Shown: positions 26,310-35,394, numbered from the stretch's first letter. The stretch: 64,000 nt of DNA from Stenomitos frigidus ULC18 (GCF_003003795.1 NZ_PVWK01000140.1:124001-188000), one strand, 5' to 3'. The notes: a model not told the origin generated them from the sequence alone. Numbers and translations are program-made.

Positions 26310-27215
26310 ATGTCCAATACAGAAAATCAGTTCACAGCCACCTTCTGGGGCGTTCGGGGAAGTATTGCTAGTCCGGGCTCCGCTACGGTTCGCTATGGTG
26401 GCAATACTCCCTGCGTAGAAATGCGAGTAGGGAGCGATCGCCTGATTTTTGACGGCGGCACAGGCATTCGAGTCTTGGGTCAAGCACTGTTATCCCAGAT
26501 GCCGCTGGAAGCGCACATGTTTTTCACCCATTCCCATTGGGATCACATCCAGGGCTTTCCGTTCTTTGTACCAGCGTTTGCTAAAGGTAATCGCTTTAAC
26601 ATTTACGGGGCGATCGCGCCGAATGGCTCTACGATGGAACAGCGCTTGAATGACCAGATGCTGCATCCAAATTTTCCTGTGCCCTTACAAATTATGGGTG
26701 CCGACCTGAAATTCAATGACATTGAGGTCGGACAAGCGGTAAAAATCAATGACGTTCTAGTCCAGAACGCTCTGCTGAATCATCCAGGGCAAGCAGTGGG
26801 CTATCGGGTTAACTGGCGTGGACATGCCGCTGCTTACGTGACCGATACCGAGCACTTTCCAGACCATCTAGACGAGAATGTCCTGTTTTTGGCCGACCAG
26901 GCCGATCTGCTCATCTACGATGCGACGTACACGGACGAAGAATACCACTCCAAGCAGTTCAGTAAAGTTGGTTGGGGTCACTCGACCTGGCAAGAAGCCG
27001 TCAAGATTGCCAAGGCTGCTAACGTGAAGACGCTGGTAATCTTCCATCATGACCCTTTACACAGCGACGACTTTCTTGACCAGGTTGGAGCCGAAGTTGC
27101 TGCTGCCTTTCCCAACAGTTTGATGGCGCGAGAAGGGCTAGTGATCCAAATTTCGCCGCCCACTGACCGAGTTGAGCCGGTGCTGATCGAGGCTGAGCTT
27201 GGTGTGTCAGTGTGA
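26310..27215 (+). CDS. MBL-fold metallo-hydrolase
   Basis: 301 residues from ATG 26310 with AAGAAG ahead of it; an upstream TTG (26295) would add five residues. The metallo-beta-lactamase signature is THSHWDHIQG (HxHxDH) at about residue 74, followed by a second metal-binding site in VTDTEH and a terminal His in LVIFHHDPLHSDD. The N-terminal ATFWGVRGSIASPGSATVRYGGNTPC is characteristic of a group often annotated near cyclic-nucleotide phosphodiesterases and RNase Z relatives. Substrate is unknown. The gene is followed immediately by a hairpin made of AAGGATG-like repeats. Confidence 0.88.
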   Translation: MSNTENQFTATFWGVRGSIASPGSATVRYGGNTPCVEMRVGSDRLIFDGGTGIRVLGQALLSQMPLEAHMFFTHSHWDHIQGFPFFVPAFAKGNRFNIYGAIAPNGSTMEQRLNDQMLHPNFPVPLQIMGADLKFNDIEVGQAVKINDVLVQNALLNHPGQAVGYRVNWRGHAAAYVTDTEHFPDHLDENVLFLADQADLLIYDATYTDEEYHSKQFSKVGWGHSTWQEAVKIAKAANVKTLVIFHHDPLHSDDFLDQVGAEVAAAFPNSLMAREGLVIQISPPTDRVEPVLIEAELGVSV

Positions 27216-27216
27216 G

Positions 27217-27272
27217 AAGGATAAAGGATGAAGGATGAGTTCAAAGCGTTTTATCCTTCATCCCTTATCCTT
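27217..27272 (+). terminator. Repeat-derived hairpin after the metallo-hydrolase
   Basis: AAGGATAAAGGATGAAGGAT (27217-27236) can pair with ATCCTTCATCCCTTATCCTT (27253-27272) with two mismatches, starting one base after the stop codon. The arms consist of AAGGATG-type heptamers, also found near 20020-20034. Confidence 0.55.
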
Positions 27273-27327
27273 GAGCCTTTCTTCTCCGCCTGATCGTCCC
27301 GCCCCTTTGTGTGTAAAAATGTAAAGC

Positions 27328-28278
27328 GTGTGGGTTACTTCATCGCCAACTACTGTTCTGACTCCAACTGCCGTTGCTCTAGGAAACTTTGATGGTGTGC
27401 ATCAAGGGCATCGACAGGTAATTGCACCTGTCCTTTTGGACTTAGAACCTGCTGATCGAGTCGATCGCGTACATGCGACGGTTTTGACGTTTCACCCCCA
27501 CCCACAAGAGTTTTTTACAGGGCAAACGCGGCTGTTACTGACTCCGTTGATCGAGAAGGCAGCACAGCTAAGCGCGATCGGGGTAGAGCAGCTTGTGCTC
27601 TTGCCCTTTGATCAATCACTGGCCAGTTTGAACCCAGAGCAGTTTGTGGAGCAAGTTCTCCTAAAGCAACTGAAGGCTACGAACGTGAGCATTGGCTCAG
27701 ATTTTTGTTTTGGGCGGCAGCGATCGGGCACGGCAGAAATGCTACAGGTGATCGCTGCCAAACACGGTATCACCGTGACGATCGCGCCGTTGAAAAACTT
27801 GGGGGACGATCGTATCAGCAGCTCTGCGATTCGTCAGGCACTGCAGCAGGGAGACATGCAGCGTGCCAACCAGCTTCTGGGGCGACCGTACAGACTCATT
27901 GGCAAAGTTGTTCGAGGACAGCAACTGGGGCGGACAATCGGTTTCCCAACGGCGAATCTACAGCTTCCTCCAGACAAATTTTTGCCTTGCTCTGGCACGT
28001 ATGCTGTCCGCGTTCATTGCTGCGATCGTGATAGCGTGGTTGACTTATCAGTTGTGCCGACGCTACCTGGTGTGATGAATATTGGCTACCGACCCACAGT
28101 GAACGGTACAACACAAACAATCGAAGTTCATTTGCTGGATTGGTCAGGTGATCTCTATGATCAGACCCTGATTGTCAGCATCGAAGCCTTCTTAAGATCG
28201 GAGCAAAAGTTTCCTTCTCTGGATGCCCTCAAAGCACAGATTCAGCAAGACTGTAACGCCGCTCGTCTATTGTTCTAG
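27328..28278 (+). CDS. ribF: Bifunctional riboflavin kinase / FAD synthetase
   Basis: A 316-residue enzyme that makes FMN from riboflavin and then FAD. The N-terminal nucleotidyltransferase domain has LGNFDGVHQGHRQV (residues 17-30), and a later SSSAIRQAL; the C-terminal flavokinase domain has GRTIGFPTANL and PGVMNIGYRPTVNG. Start is GTG 27328 (MWVTSS), a common start for cyanobacterial members. Length normal. It converges with pstB, and a palindrome lies between them. Confidence 0.95.
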   Translation: MWVTSSPTTVLTPTAVALGNFDGVHQGHRQVIAPVLLDLEPADRVDRVHATVLTFHPHPQEFFTGQTRLLLTPLIEKAAQLSAIGVEQLVLLPFDQSLASLNPEQFVEQVLLKQLKATNVSIGSDFCFGRQRSGTAEMLQVIAAKHGITVTIAPLKNLGDDRISSSAIRQALQQGDMQRANQLLGRPYRLIGKVVRGQQLGRTIGFPTANLQLPPDKFLPCSGTYAVRVHCCDRDSVVDLSVVPTLPGVMNIGYRPTVNGTTQTIEVHLLDWSGDLYDQTLIVSIEAFLRSEQKFPSLDALKAQIQQDCNAARLLF

Positions 28279-28321
28279 TGAGCAGCTTTCCAGAACATAA
28301 ACGACCCATCACTTGTCTGTC

Positions 28322-28353
28322 CTGTAGGGACGTAAAGCTTTGCGTGCCTACAG
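28322..28353. terminator. Palindrome between ribF and pstB
   Basis: CTGTAGGGACGTAAAGC pairs with GCTTTGCGTGCCTACAG with two mismatches. It belongs to the same TGTAGGGACGT palindrome family as 34048-34083 and 35431-35460 and stands between two convergent genes. Confidence 0.55.
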
Positions 28354-28430
28354 AGTTAAAAGCTTGCTTGAAAACGCTTTGATGCGGTTCTGCCGTCCGT
28401 TATGCGATCGAACTTAGCATTCTTCATCCC

Positions 28431-29267
28431 TTACCCAAAGCGACCTTCCACATAATCTCTGGTGCGCAATTCGGCAGGCTGCATGAAAATCTGAGACGTG
28501 GGACCAAACTCAACGAGTTGACCAATGCGGCTTTCATCCGTACTGAAAAAGGCAGTGTAATTTGACACGCGGGACGCTTGCTGCATATTGTGCGTGACGA
28601 TAACGATCGTCAATTCTTGTCGTAGAGTGTCGATCAACTCTTCGATCTTCATGGTGGCGATCGGGTCGAGCGCTGAGCAGGGTTCATCCATCAGCAGCAC
28701 TTTAGGCTTGACTGCCAGTGCACGAGCAATGCAGAGGCGCTGTTGTTGACCACCGGAGAGCCCTAAGGCTGATTTCCCCAGATTGTCTTTGACCTCATCC
28801 CACAGAGCTGCTCCGCGCAAAGCCGCTTCAACGACTTCATCCAGCGAGGCGCGAGGCGGACGACCAAAGACTCGTACTCCATAGGCAACGTTATCGTAGA
28901 TGCTCATGGGAAAGGGATTTGGCTTTTGAAACACCATGCCGATTTTGCGTCGCAGGCGATTCAGATTGACCCGTGGGCTATAAATATTCTGACCAAAGAA
29001 CTCGATCGTGCCATCCACGCGCACCTTTGTTTCCAGTTCGCTAATGCGGTTCAGTGCTTTTAGGAAGGTGGATTTACCACAGCCAGACGGCCCAATAATG
29101 GCGGTCACTTGCTCCTGGTGAATATCCATCGAGATGCCTTCGACAGCTTTTTGGCTGCCGTAGTAGAAACTCAGGTTTTTCACACTTAGCGCAGGATTGT
29201 CGATGGCGATCGACGAGGAAGCAGTATCAACAGGGTGCATGAAAAAATTGTCCGTGCTGGATGACAT
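28431..29267 (-). CDS. pstB: Phosphate ABC transporter ATP-binding protein
   Basis: A 278-residue ATPase that powers the Pst high-affinity phosphate importer. Walker A is GPSGCGKST at about residue 58, the signature is [15 protein letters not shown] near 168, and Walker B is [12 protein letters not shown]; the PstB-specific LNRISELE and [18 protein letters not shown] follow the P-loop. It has an N-terminal extension of about 25 residues compared with typical PstB, so ATG at residue 10 could be used instead. It is last in the leftward pstSCAB order, 21 bp after pstA. Confidence 0.97.
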   Translation of the reverse strand: MSSSTDNFFMHPVDTASSSIAIDNPALSVKNLSFYYGSQKAVEGISMDIHQEQVTAIIGPSGCGKSTFLKALNRISELETKVRVDGTIEFFGQNIYSPRVNLNRLRRKIGMVFQKPNPFPMSIYDNVAYGVRVFGRPPRASLDEVVEAALRGAALWDEVKDNLGKSALGLSGGQQQRLCIARALAVKPKVLLMDEPCSALDPIATMKIEELIDTLRQELTIVIVTHNMQQASRVSNYTAFFSTDESRIGQLVEFGPTSQIFMQPAELRTRDYVEGRFG

Positions 29268-29288
29268 AGTTTAGCTGGATGACACAGT

Positions 29289-30164
29289 TTAGCGGTTAGG
29301 CAGACGTTTGCGGGTGATAAACCGCGAGAGTAGGTTGGTCAGCAAAACCATACCGACCAGAATGACCGACGCCGTCCACGCTAGCTGGTTTTGTTGAACA
29401 TACGCGGAATTGGCGTAGTTGTAAATCATGACAGACAGCGATGGTGCAGGTTGGAGCAACCCTTGCGACCAGCCTTGTGTGAACAGTGCCGTGAAAATGA
29501 GTGGAGCCGTTTCACCAGCGGCGCGGGCAACCGCCAGCAGCGCGCCTGTGGTGATACCGGGTAAAGCAGTTTTCATCACCGTGCGGGCTGTCTGGAAGGC
29601 GTTAGCTCCCAGGGCGGCAGACGCCAGCCGTTGCTGCATGGGCACCAGCTTCAGCGCTTCTTCGGTGGTGAGCACGACGATCGGCAGCATAATTACAGCC
29701 AGCGCAAAACTACCCGCCAACGCCGAAAATTTAAAGTTGAGCACAATGACGGCATAGGCGAAGACACCCACCACGATCGACGGTACGCCGCTGAGAATAG
29801 TGACGACAAACCGGACGGCTTGCGCGATCGGCTGCTGCTTCCCAAATTCCGATAAGTAAATAGCGGTCAGCACACCAATGGGAATGCTGATCAGCGAGGC
29901 GATGCTGACCATCATTACAGTGCCTTGAATCGCATTGGCAAAGCCATTAGGGACGCCTTCCAGACCCACAGGCGCGGGTAGCGAAGTCAAAACCTCCCAC
30001 TTGAGATGGGGGACGCCTTCCCACAAAATTTTGAGCAGGATGGCCAGCAGCGGTAACAGTGCGATCGCGGTGCCCAAAAAGGCTATCGTCGTCATGCCAT
30101 TGCTGAACCACTGGCGACGGACGGGCAAGGGTTGCATCAATTCTAGAGAGTCATCATTTGCCAT
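29289..30164 (-). CDS. pstA: Phosphate ABC transporter permease PstA
   Basis: A 291-residue inner-membrane permease with six likely transmembrane helices. The ABC permease EAA-like loop is seen as EALKLVPMQQRLASAALGANAFQT, and the family pattern LSGVPSIVVGVFAY lies in the fourth helix region. It forms the phosphate channel with PstC and PstB. Its start overlaps the end of pstC by 11 bases, indicating translational coupling. Confidence 0.95.
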   Translation of the reverse strand: MANDDSLELMQPLPVRRQWFSNGMTTIAFLGTAIALLPLLAILLKILWEGVPHLKWEVLTSLPAPVGLEGVPNGFANAIQGTVMMVSIASLISIPIGVLTAIYLSEFGKQQPIAQAVRFVVTILSGVPSIVVGVFAYAVIVLNFKFSALAGSFALAVIMLPIVVLTTEEALKLVPMQQRLASAALGANAFQTARTVMKTALPGITTGALLAVARAAGETAPLIFTALFTQGWSQGLLQPAPSLSVMIYNYANSAYVQQNQLAWTASVILVGMVLLTNLLSRFITRKRLPNR

Positions 30165-31155
30165 AGCCCAATACCCTTACCATCAAAATTGCTACGACAT
30201 TAATCGCCAGCGTCAGTGCAAACAGAATTAATGCTAAATACATCAGCGACCCGATATGCAGCGGATCGAGCGCTTCGCCAAACTCATTTGCCAGCAGTGC
30301 CGGGATCGTATAGCCCACGTTGAAAAGAGAGGGACTGATCTGTGCCGAGTTCCCAATGACCATTGTGACTGCCATTGTCTCGCCCAGAGCACGACCCAGA
30401 CCGAGCATGGCTGCCCCCAAAATGCCCGACACGGAGGCCGGTAAAATCACTCCAAAAATCGTTTCCCAACGCGTGGCTCCCAGCGACATGGACGCTGCCC
30501 GTAAGTCGGTTGGAATTGCCATTAGTACTTCACGGCTAATGGCAGCGATCGTCGGCAGAATCATAATCGCTAGAATCACCCCTGCTGCAAGCATGCCAGA
30601 GCCAAACGGCTGTGTGCTAAACAAGGGAATCTGCTTGAAATGCGCATAAAGCCAGAGCTGAATTGGCTGCAAAGACGGTACCAGTAGATAGATACCCCAA
30701 AGACCAATGATAACGCTGGGAATGGCAGCAATGAGCTCGACCAGAAACGCAATGGGCGATCGCACCCAGGGCGGCAAAAAATTCTCGCTGGTGATGAGAG
30801 CGACTGCCAGCCCGATCGGCAGCGCCAGTACAAGAGCGACCGTCGAAGTCACAACCGTGCCGAAAATGTAGGGCAACGCGCCAAACTTCACATTGGCAAT
30901 ATCCCACTCCTGGCTGGTCAAAAAGCCGAAGCCGAATTCCTTAATGGCAGGTTGTGCCTGCTGGAAAATAACCCATCCCATCCATAACAGGATGAGCACT
31001 GTGATGAGCGCAAACCCTCGCGTCAACCAAAGAAAACCTTGATTGGCCCAGGATGCCATGCCATCGGTTGCCATGATGTCGTCACTGCGATCGGCAGTCG
31101 TCGATCGATTAGCAGAAAAAGCGGAAGCAGATTGGGGTGGTTCGGCTGAACTCAT
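30154..31155 (-). CDS. pstC: Phosphate ABC transporter permease PstC
   Basis: 333 residues from ATG 31155 (MSSAEPPQSASAFS). A longer frame to 31221 is open only because it translates a GAGTAAG tandem repeat and is less likely. The permease has six or more helices and the family patterns AAIPSVIIGLWGIYL and EVLMAIPTDLRAASMSLGATRWET (EAA loop). The N-terminal 40 residues are cytoplasmic and Ser/Ala rich. It lies after pstS, with a hairpin in between that probably lowers expression of the downstream genes relative to pstS. Confidence 0.95.
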   Translation of the reverse strand: MSSAEPPQSASAFSANRSTTADRSDDIMATDGMASWANQGFLWLTRGFALITVLILLWMGWVIFQQAQPAIKEFGFGFLTSQEWDIANVKFGALPYIFGTVVTSTVALVLALPIGLAVALITSENFLPPWVRSPIAFLVELIAAIPSVIIGLWGIYLLVPSLQPIQLWLYAHFKQIPLFSTQPFGSGMLAAGVILAIMILPTIAAISREVLMAIPTDLRAASMSLGATRWETIFGVILPASVSGILGAAMLGLGRALGETMAVTMVIGNSAQISPSLFNVGYTIPALLANEFGEALDPLHIGSLMYLALILFALTLAINVVAILMVRVLGYGK

Positions 31156-31156
31156 T

Positions 31157-31177
31157 GAGTAAGGAGTAAGGAGTAAG
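31157..31177. repeat. STRR GAGTAAG x3
   Basis: Three perfect tandem GAGTAAG heptamers directly upstream of the pstC start codon. Their position spreads the usual ribosome-site region; the minus strand reads CTTACTC and so offers no Shine-Dalgarno. Confidence 0.75.
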
Positions 31178-31260
31178 GAAACAGCAAACCGGTGGCTGGT
31201 GAGAGCGTGAGGTAAGAGCACTGTAACAGGTAAACCGGGCTTCTAAGTACTGAGCGTAGA

Positions 31261-31291
31261 AAGCGTCCTCCAGCTTGACCAGAGGACGCTT
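31261..31291 (-). terminator. Hairpin between pstS and pstC
   Basis: AAGCGTCCTC (31261-31270) and GAGGACGCTT (31282-31291) form a perfect 10 bp stem 25 bases after the pstS stop. Such partial terminators explain the excess of binding protein over permease in many ABC operons. No T-run follows, so read-through is likely. Confidence 0.65.
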
Positions 31292-31315
31292 CAGGCTAAC
31301 GTTGAACGATCACGA

Positions 31316-32356
31316 CTAAGGCTTCACGCCAGAGTTCACTGAATCAGCGATTCGTTTCGCATCTTTAGCAGGAATCCGCACGTAGTCAAGACTAGCGTTG
31401 AGCTTCTGACCGTCGTTTAAGATCCAGCTGACTAACTTTTTGATCGCTGCTGCTTTTTCGGGGCTGTCATACTGCTTGTAAACCATCAACCAGGTCAACC
31501 CTGCAATGGGGTAGCCCTCATCAGGATCACCGACGAACACGCGATTGTTTTCAGGAATCGCTACTGTTCCCAGCGCCTTGTTGGTCTCACGAATGGATGG
31601 GGGCAAAAACTGTCCCTTTTTGTTCTCTACAAGCGCCTGCTGAATGCTGTTTTGCTTGGCGTAAGCATACTCAACATAGCCGATCGTGCCTTCAGCACCG
31701 CTTACACCTTTAGCCACGCCAGGATTTCCCTTTCCTTTGAGTGGGTTTCCAGGCCATTTGGGAGCCGTACCAACACCAATTTCAGATTTGAAGGTGGAGC
31801 TAATAGCGCTCAAATGGTTGGTGAAGATGAAAGAGGTACCGCTGCCATCAGCGCGAACGACAGGCTTGATCTCAGAATCAGGAAGCTTTGCACCGGGGTT
31901 ATCCTTAGCAATTCTGGGATCGTTCCACTTCTTAATTTTGCCAGTAAAGATGTCGGGCAACACGCTGCGAGACAGCTTGAGGTTCGGTATAAAAGGGAGG
32001 TTGTAAACAACGGCTACAGCACCACCAGCAGTGGGTACCAGAATGACGCCATTCTTGACCTTAGCCATATCTTCATCGGTCATTGCTGCATCACTGCCGC
32101 CGAAGTCAACGGTACCAGCAATGACTTGGCGGATGCCAGCACCACTACCCACACCCTGGTAGCTCACGTCAATATCAGGATTGCTTTTCTTAAATTCAGC
32201 AATGTAGCGTTCATACAGAGGAACCGGAAAGGTTGCCCCAGCGCCCGTTAAGGGGACTGCTTGCGCGATCGCAGTCAGCAGGGGACCCAGCGCGATCGCG
32301 GCAGTCATGGCTGAAGCCGTTACGGCGCGACGAAATGCAGTAGCAGGAAATGCCAT
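31316..32356 (-). CDS. pstS: Phosphate-binding protein PstS
   Basis: A 346-residue periplasmic binding protein with a clear signal peptide (FRRAVTASAMTAAIALGPLLTAIAQA). The mature protein begins with LTGAGATFPVPLYERYI, which is diagnostic of PstS, and has the phosphate-contacting segments YQGVGSGAGIRQ, DFGGSDAAM and RADGSGTSFIF. It delivers phosphate to PstCA. It is first in the pst operon and is preceded by a Pho-box-like array about 105 bp upstream and a perfect 16 bp direct repeat in the leader. Confidence 0.97.
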   Translation of the reverse strand: MAFPATAFRRAVTASAMTAAIALGPLLTAIAQAVPLTGAGATFPVPLYERYIAEFKKSNPDIDVSYQGVGSGAGIRQVIAGTVDFGGSDAAMTDEDMAKVKNGVILVPTAGGAVAVVYNLPFIPNLKLSRSVLPDIFTGKIKKWNDPRIAKDNPGAKLPDSEIKPVVRADGSGTSFIFTNHLSAISSTFKSEIGVGTAPKWPGNPLKGKGNPGVAKGVSGAEGTIGYVEYAYAKQNSIQQALVENKKGQFLPPSIRETNKALGTVAIPENNRVFVGDPDEGYPIAGLTWLMVYKQYDSPEKAAAIKKLVSWILNDGQKLNASLDYVRIPAKDAKRIADSVNSGVKP

Positions 32357-32384
32357 TTTGCCTTGTCCTCACAAAGAGACTTAT

Positions 32385-32416
32385 TGTTAGTTTCGGTAAC
32401 TGTTAGTTTCGGTAAC
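32385..32416. repeat. Perfect 16 bp tandem duplication in the pstS leader
   Basis: TGTTAGTTTCGGTAAC occurs twice without a gap (32385-32400, 32401-32416), 29 bases before the pstS ATG. It probably lies in the untranslated leader or promoter. Confidence 0.8.
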
Positions 32417-32460
32417 AATGACAACCCTACCGCTAGAGCAGTTAAGTGAAAACCAAAGGA

Positions 32461-32502
32461 AATGTAACAAAAGATTAAGGTTAGTTAAACGTTTGTTTAA
32501 GG
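32461..32502 (-). promoter_or_regulatory. Pho-box-like array upstream of pstS
   Basis: Read on the minus strand, CTTAAACA, TTTAACTA and CTTAATCT follow each other at about one helical turn (steps of 12 and 10), with a weaker GTTACATT after them. The cyanobacterial PhoB (SphR) box is built of eight-base units of the form YTTAAYYW about 11 bp apart. Two of the units match fully. Distance to the pstS start is about 105 bp, as expected for an activator site. The rest of the 32357-33039 gap shows nothing else recognisable. Confidence 0.65.
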
Positions 32503-33039
32503 TGCTTTAATTTACCCTTCTGAACGGCCGTGCTGCACTAAACAAGTTGGTTGCTTGCAGTGTCTCCGCGATCAACTGTTGCTAGCTTCAAAGTGTTTTC
32601 TGTGTTGTCAAATCACTATACAGAATGGCTTTAGGAGCTTATATATAAGTTTCAGGTGAGCCGTAACGATCGTTTCAGTCAAAACGATCGGGTTGCTTGA
32701 GCTGATTTTGATTCTCAATTTGGTTCAATCTGCTTCTTTCTGGTAGCCTGAGCGACTTATCCATAAAGTGGTGGAAAACTATTATTTTTAAGTTGAAGAC
32801 TAAACTTCAATAAAGCTGCTTAAAGGGTTGTGAAGACGACCCTTCCCCACGTACTATTTAGCTAGTTCACGCTCACTATCAGGCAGGACTCAAGCATCCT
32901 GTTATGAATAGGCTGTTGTGAACAAGGCATTTGGTTCGATGCCTGCAGCGCTCACGAGCTTTAGCCCTTGCTCAAAGGGTTGGAGAAGGGTAGCTACGCT
33001 TTGCTTTCCACACGGCTCAATCTTGCTGCAATCATTCCC

Positions 33040-34038
33040 ATGTCTAATTCTCTGGCTCTAAAAAATCTGCCTACTCCTGTGCGATCGCTGCTTAGACCAA
33101 TGCTCTTTGCGGCAATTGGCCTACATGCACTGCTGCTGTTTACGCCCATCCCGTCTGAAGAGAAGCCGAAAAAAACAGACGACAAGGAAAACCCCGTCAA
33201 AATTACGCAGTTGCCGACTGCAAAGCCTGCTGCTAAGGCACGCCCCAAGCTAGCAAAACCAGCACTGCCAAAGATTAATCGTCCTAAACCGGTAGTTGCG
33301 GTACCAAAGTCACCATCAACGCCACGTGCTAAAGGTGCAGGCGGTGCAACCGACGATACCAAAAATCCGTTTGTCGACTTTCCCCATTACCCAGGATCGG
33401 TACCTAATTATCAGGGGCTCGAAAATTTGCGAGTCGCTAGTGGTGCTTCTCTCGTTTCAGTGGTTGCCCATTTTCGCAAGGCGTTGCCTGCCCAAAAATT
33501 TACGCTGACTGACGAACCAGAGCCAAACACCTTCAAGGTGTCTAAGGGAGGCATCAGCTACTTCCTCAGTGTGATAGAAGATGGCTCACAAACGTTCTAT
33601 TTGTTAGGCCCTGATAAATTAGACAAAGCCAAACTAGCGGCAATTAAAGAAGGCAAAGTGGTGGGCATTCCGCCGGAATTGGGCGGCATCGCTAAGGCAC
33701 TTGATACCACGTATGCCATCTCTCAAGATAATTCTGCGACCTCGTTAGATGTTTCGCAGAGTAGTTCCTTCTTCGAGCCAGACAAAGATAATCCATCAAA
33801 CGAGGTCTATGTTGATGGGATCTCTGAGACCCGCATTATTGACGGTCAACCGCCCGCGCAAGTTTATCAAGCACTCCAAGCAACTGTTTTGAAAGGGTTT
33901 GAGAGCGTCACTGAGGCGGGAACGTATGGCGGTGGCCCTCTCTATGAACTCAAGAAAGGCAAGTTCACAGGCGGTCTAAGCCTGGTGCCCGGTAAAACAG
34001 GTGGAACCGTGGCTGTGATCTGGACGAAGAAGCCCTAG
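33040..34038 (+). CDS. TonB-like energy transducer with atypical C-terminus
   Basis: 332 residues from ATG 33040 (MSNSLALKN); an upstream TTG at 32968 is possible but unsupported. The architecture is that of TonB: a single N-terminal membrane helix (LLRPMLFAAIGLHALLLFTPI) with a His inside it, then a Pro/Lys-rich periplasmic spacer (residues about 45-115), then a folded region. The C-terminus lacks the recognisable TonB box-binding pattern; instead there seem to be two related alpha/beta units, about 130-205 (VVAHFRKALPAQKFTL...) and 260-332 (VYQALQATVLKGFESV...). The opposite-strand exbD and exbB genes just downstream make a role in proton-driven outer-membrane transport plausible. Classification as TonB rests on layout and context, not on the C-terminal domain. 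Confidence 0.65.
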   Translation: MSNSLALKNLPTPVRSLLRPMLFAAIGLHALLLFTPIPSEEKPKKTDDKENPVKITQLPTAKPAAKARPKLAKPALPKINRPKPVVAVPKSPSTPRAKGAGGATDDTKNPFVDFPHYPGSVPNYQGLENLRVASGASLVSVVAHFRKALPAQKFTLTDEPEPNTFKVSKGGISYFLSVIEDGSQTFYLLGPDKLDKAKLAAIKEGKVVGIPPELGGIAKALDTTYAISQDNSATSLDVSQSSSFFEPDKDNPSNEVYVDGISETRIIDGQPPAQVYQALQATVLKGFESVTEAGTYGGGPLYELKKGKFTGGLSLVPGKTGGTVAVIWTKKP

Positions 34039-34047
34039 CAAATGGCC

Positions 34048-34083
34048 TTCTGTAGGGACGTTCCATGGAACGTCCCTACAGAA
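34048..34083. terminator. 36 bp perfect palindrome between convergent genes
   Basis: TTCTGTAGGGACGTTCCA is followed directly by its complement, centred on CCATGG. It lies ten bases after the stop of the TonB-like gene and 29 bases from the end of exbD; an A-run on its right gives a T-run for exbD transcripts read leftward only before the hairpin, so it is better seen as a bidirectional repeat-type terminator. Confidence 0.65.
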
Positions 34084-34112
34084 AAAGAACAGTATGACTG
34101 AAAAATGAACGG

Positions 34113-34520
34113 CTATTCGATCGCCAACGAAACGCGATCGCCGCCAATATCGCGCAAGGTGCCCAATACCTGCACAACCTTGTCGTAGGTCACTTGTTTG
34201 TCGGCCTTGAGCACAACGGTGCCTTTAGGATTCTTTTGCAAGTACGTCACGATGAGTTGCGCCAGTTGCGTATCGGTCACCGTTGTGTTGTTCATCAAGA
34301 CCTGCCCCTGTCGATTCATCCCAACAATGATCGGTTCAACAGGCTTTTCTTTGTTGATTCCCTTGTCCGTGCTCGGTAGCGGCACATCGACTGCCTGAAA
34401 GCTAGTCAGTGTCATGGAGACAATGATAAAGAACGTGAGAACGGTCAGAATCACGTCCATCATGGGCACCAGATTCGGCTCTGGCATCTGGGAGCCTTGC
34501 TGTTGAGCTTTGAATTTCAT
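34113..34520 (-). CDS. exbD: Biopolymer transport protein ExbD/TolR
   Basis: A 135-residue protein with one N-terminal membrane helix (ILTVLTFFIIVSMTL) preceded by the family motif PNLVPMMDVIL, in which the Asp is the proton-conducting residue. The periplasmic part has the usual ExbD pattern GTVVLKADKQVTYDKVVQVLG. With ExbB it forms a proton channel that energises TonB or a similar protein. The gene follows exbB by 23 bp on the same strand. Confidence 0.92.
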   Translation of the reverse strand: MKFKAQQQGSQMPEPNLVPMMDVILTVLTFFIIVSMTLTSFQAVDVPLPSTDKGINKEKPVEPIIVGMNRQGQVLMNNTTVTDTQLAQLIVTYLQKNPKGTVVLKADKQVTYDKVVQVLGTLRDIGGDRVSLAIE

Positions 34521-34543
34521 GGTTGCCCTCGGAGATTAATAGC

Positions 34544-35242
34544 TTACTGATGCCCACTGGTCACAGGATCAGCCAGAGGGGAAACACTTGAGCGATCGCC
34601 ATTCAAGTGACCCGATTCATACCAGACGTGACGGTAGATGACTTCAAGCTCACTACCAATCTGGGAAAAGTAATCGATCTGTTTTGCCTGAAGCGTCACA
34701 AAGACACGAAAGGCGGCCAGCGCAATGATTGCAACCACCATGCCAGTTGCCGTCACAATCAGCGCTTCACCAATCCCTGCAGCGGCTTTAGACGTGTCTG
34801 CACCCGAACCGCCACCACCAATGTTCAGATTGGTGAAGGTGCTAATCAAGCCCGTGACCGTGCCCAGCAAACCCAGCAGCGGTGCAAGGGCAACCACCGT
34901 TTCAAGCAGCTTGTCACCTTTCCGCATTTGAATAAACTCTTGATCGCCGGCGGCTTCCATCGCCAGACGAAAGGTTTCGGGGGTTGGATGTCTCAGCTTT
35001 AGCGGTGCCAGCAAAAAACGACCGATCGGCAACGTCTGGTTGCGTTCGGCGATCGCCCGTGCCTCATCAAGACTGTAGCGAGCTGCATCTAACACGTCGT
35101 GGGCAACGCGATCTTCACGGCGCAGGAGCTGAAACCAGAACAGGGTACGCTCTAAAGCACAAGAAACAGTCACCAAAGACAGCCCTGCCATCGGGATCAT
35201 GACCGGACCACCTTTGGACAATAAATCAAATAGCGTCGACAT
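34544..35242 (-). CDS. exbB: MotA/TolQ/ExbB proton channel protein
   Basis: A 232-residue membrane protein with three helices. The N-terminal helix is GGPVMIPMAGLSLVTVSCAL; the family core is LETVVALAPLLGLLGTVTGLISTF, followed by a short glycine-rich loop NIGGGGSGADTSKAAAGIGEAL and the third helix TATGMVVAIIALAAFRVF. These are all standard ExbB features. It is the first gene of the exbB-exbD pair and faces the TonB-like gene convergently. Confidence 0.93.
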   Translation of the reverse strand: MSTLFDLLSKGGPVMIPMAGLSLVTVSCALERTLFWFQLLRREDRVAHDVLDAARYSLDEARAIAERNQTLPIGRFLLAPLKLRHPTPETFRLAMEAAGDQEFIQMRKGDKLLETVVALAPLLGLLGTVTGLISTFTNLNIGGGGSGADTSKAAAGIGEALIVTATGMVVAIIALAAFRVFVTLQAKQIDYFSQIGSELEVIYRHVWYESGHLNGDRSSVSPLADPVTSGHQ

Positions 35243-35394
35243 CTTAGAGTTTTGGAAAGAATGTTCTGCTTAGACTCTGAGTTCAGCTCAGCACTCCTGT
35301 TAGAATACCGGACTTACAGAGTGGGTCTGGTTAACGTCAGGTAAACAAAATGTAATCTCAACATCGAAAGTGACGATCTCTGGGCGGCCACCTC

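Noticed and set aside
32900-32960. Possible tRNA T-loop (GGTTCGATGCC)
   Set aside because: No acceptor stem, anticodon arm or D arm could be built around it.
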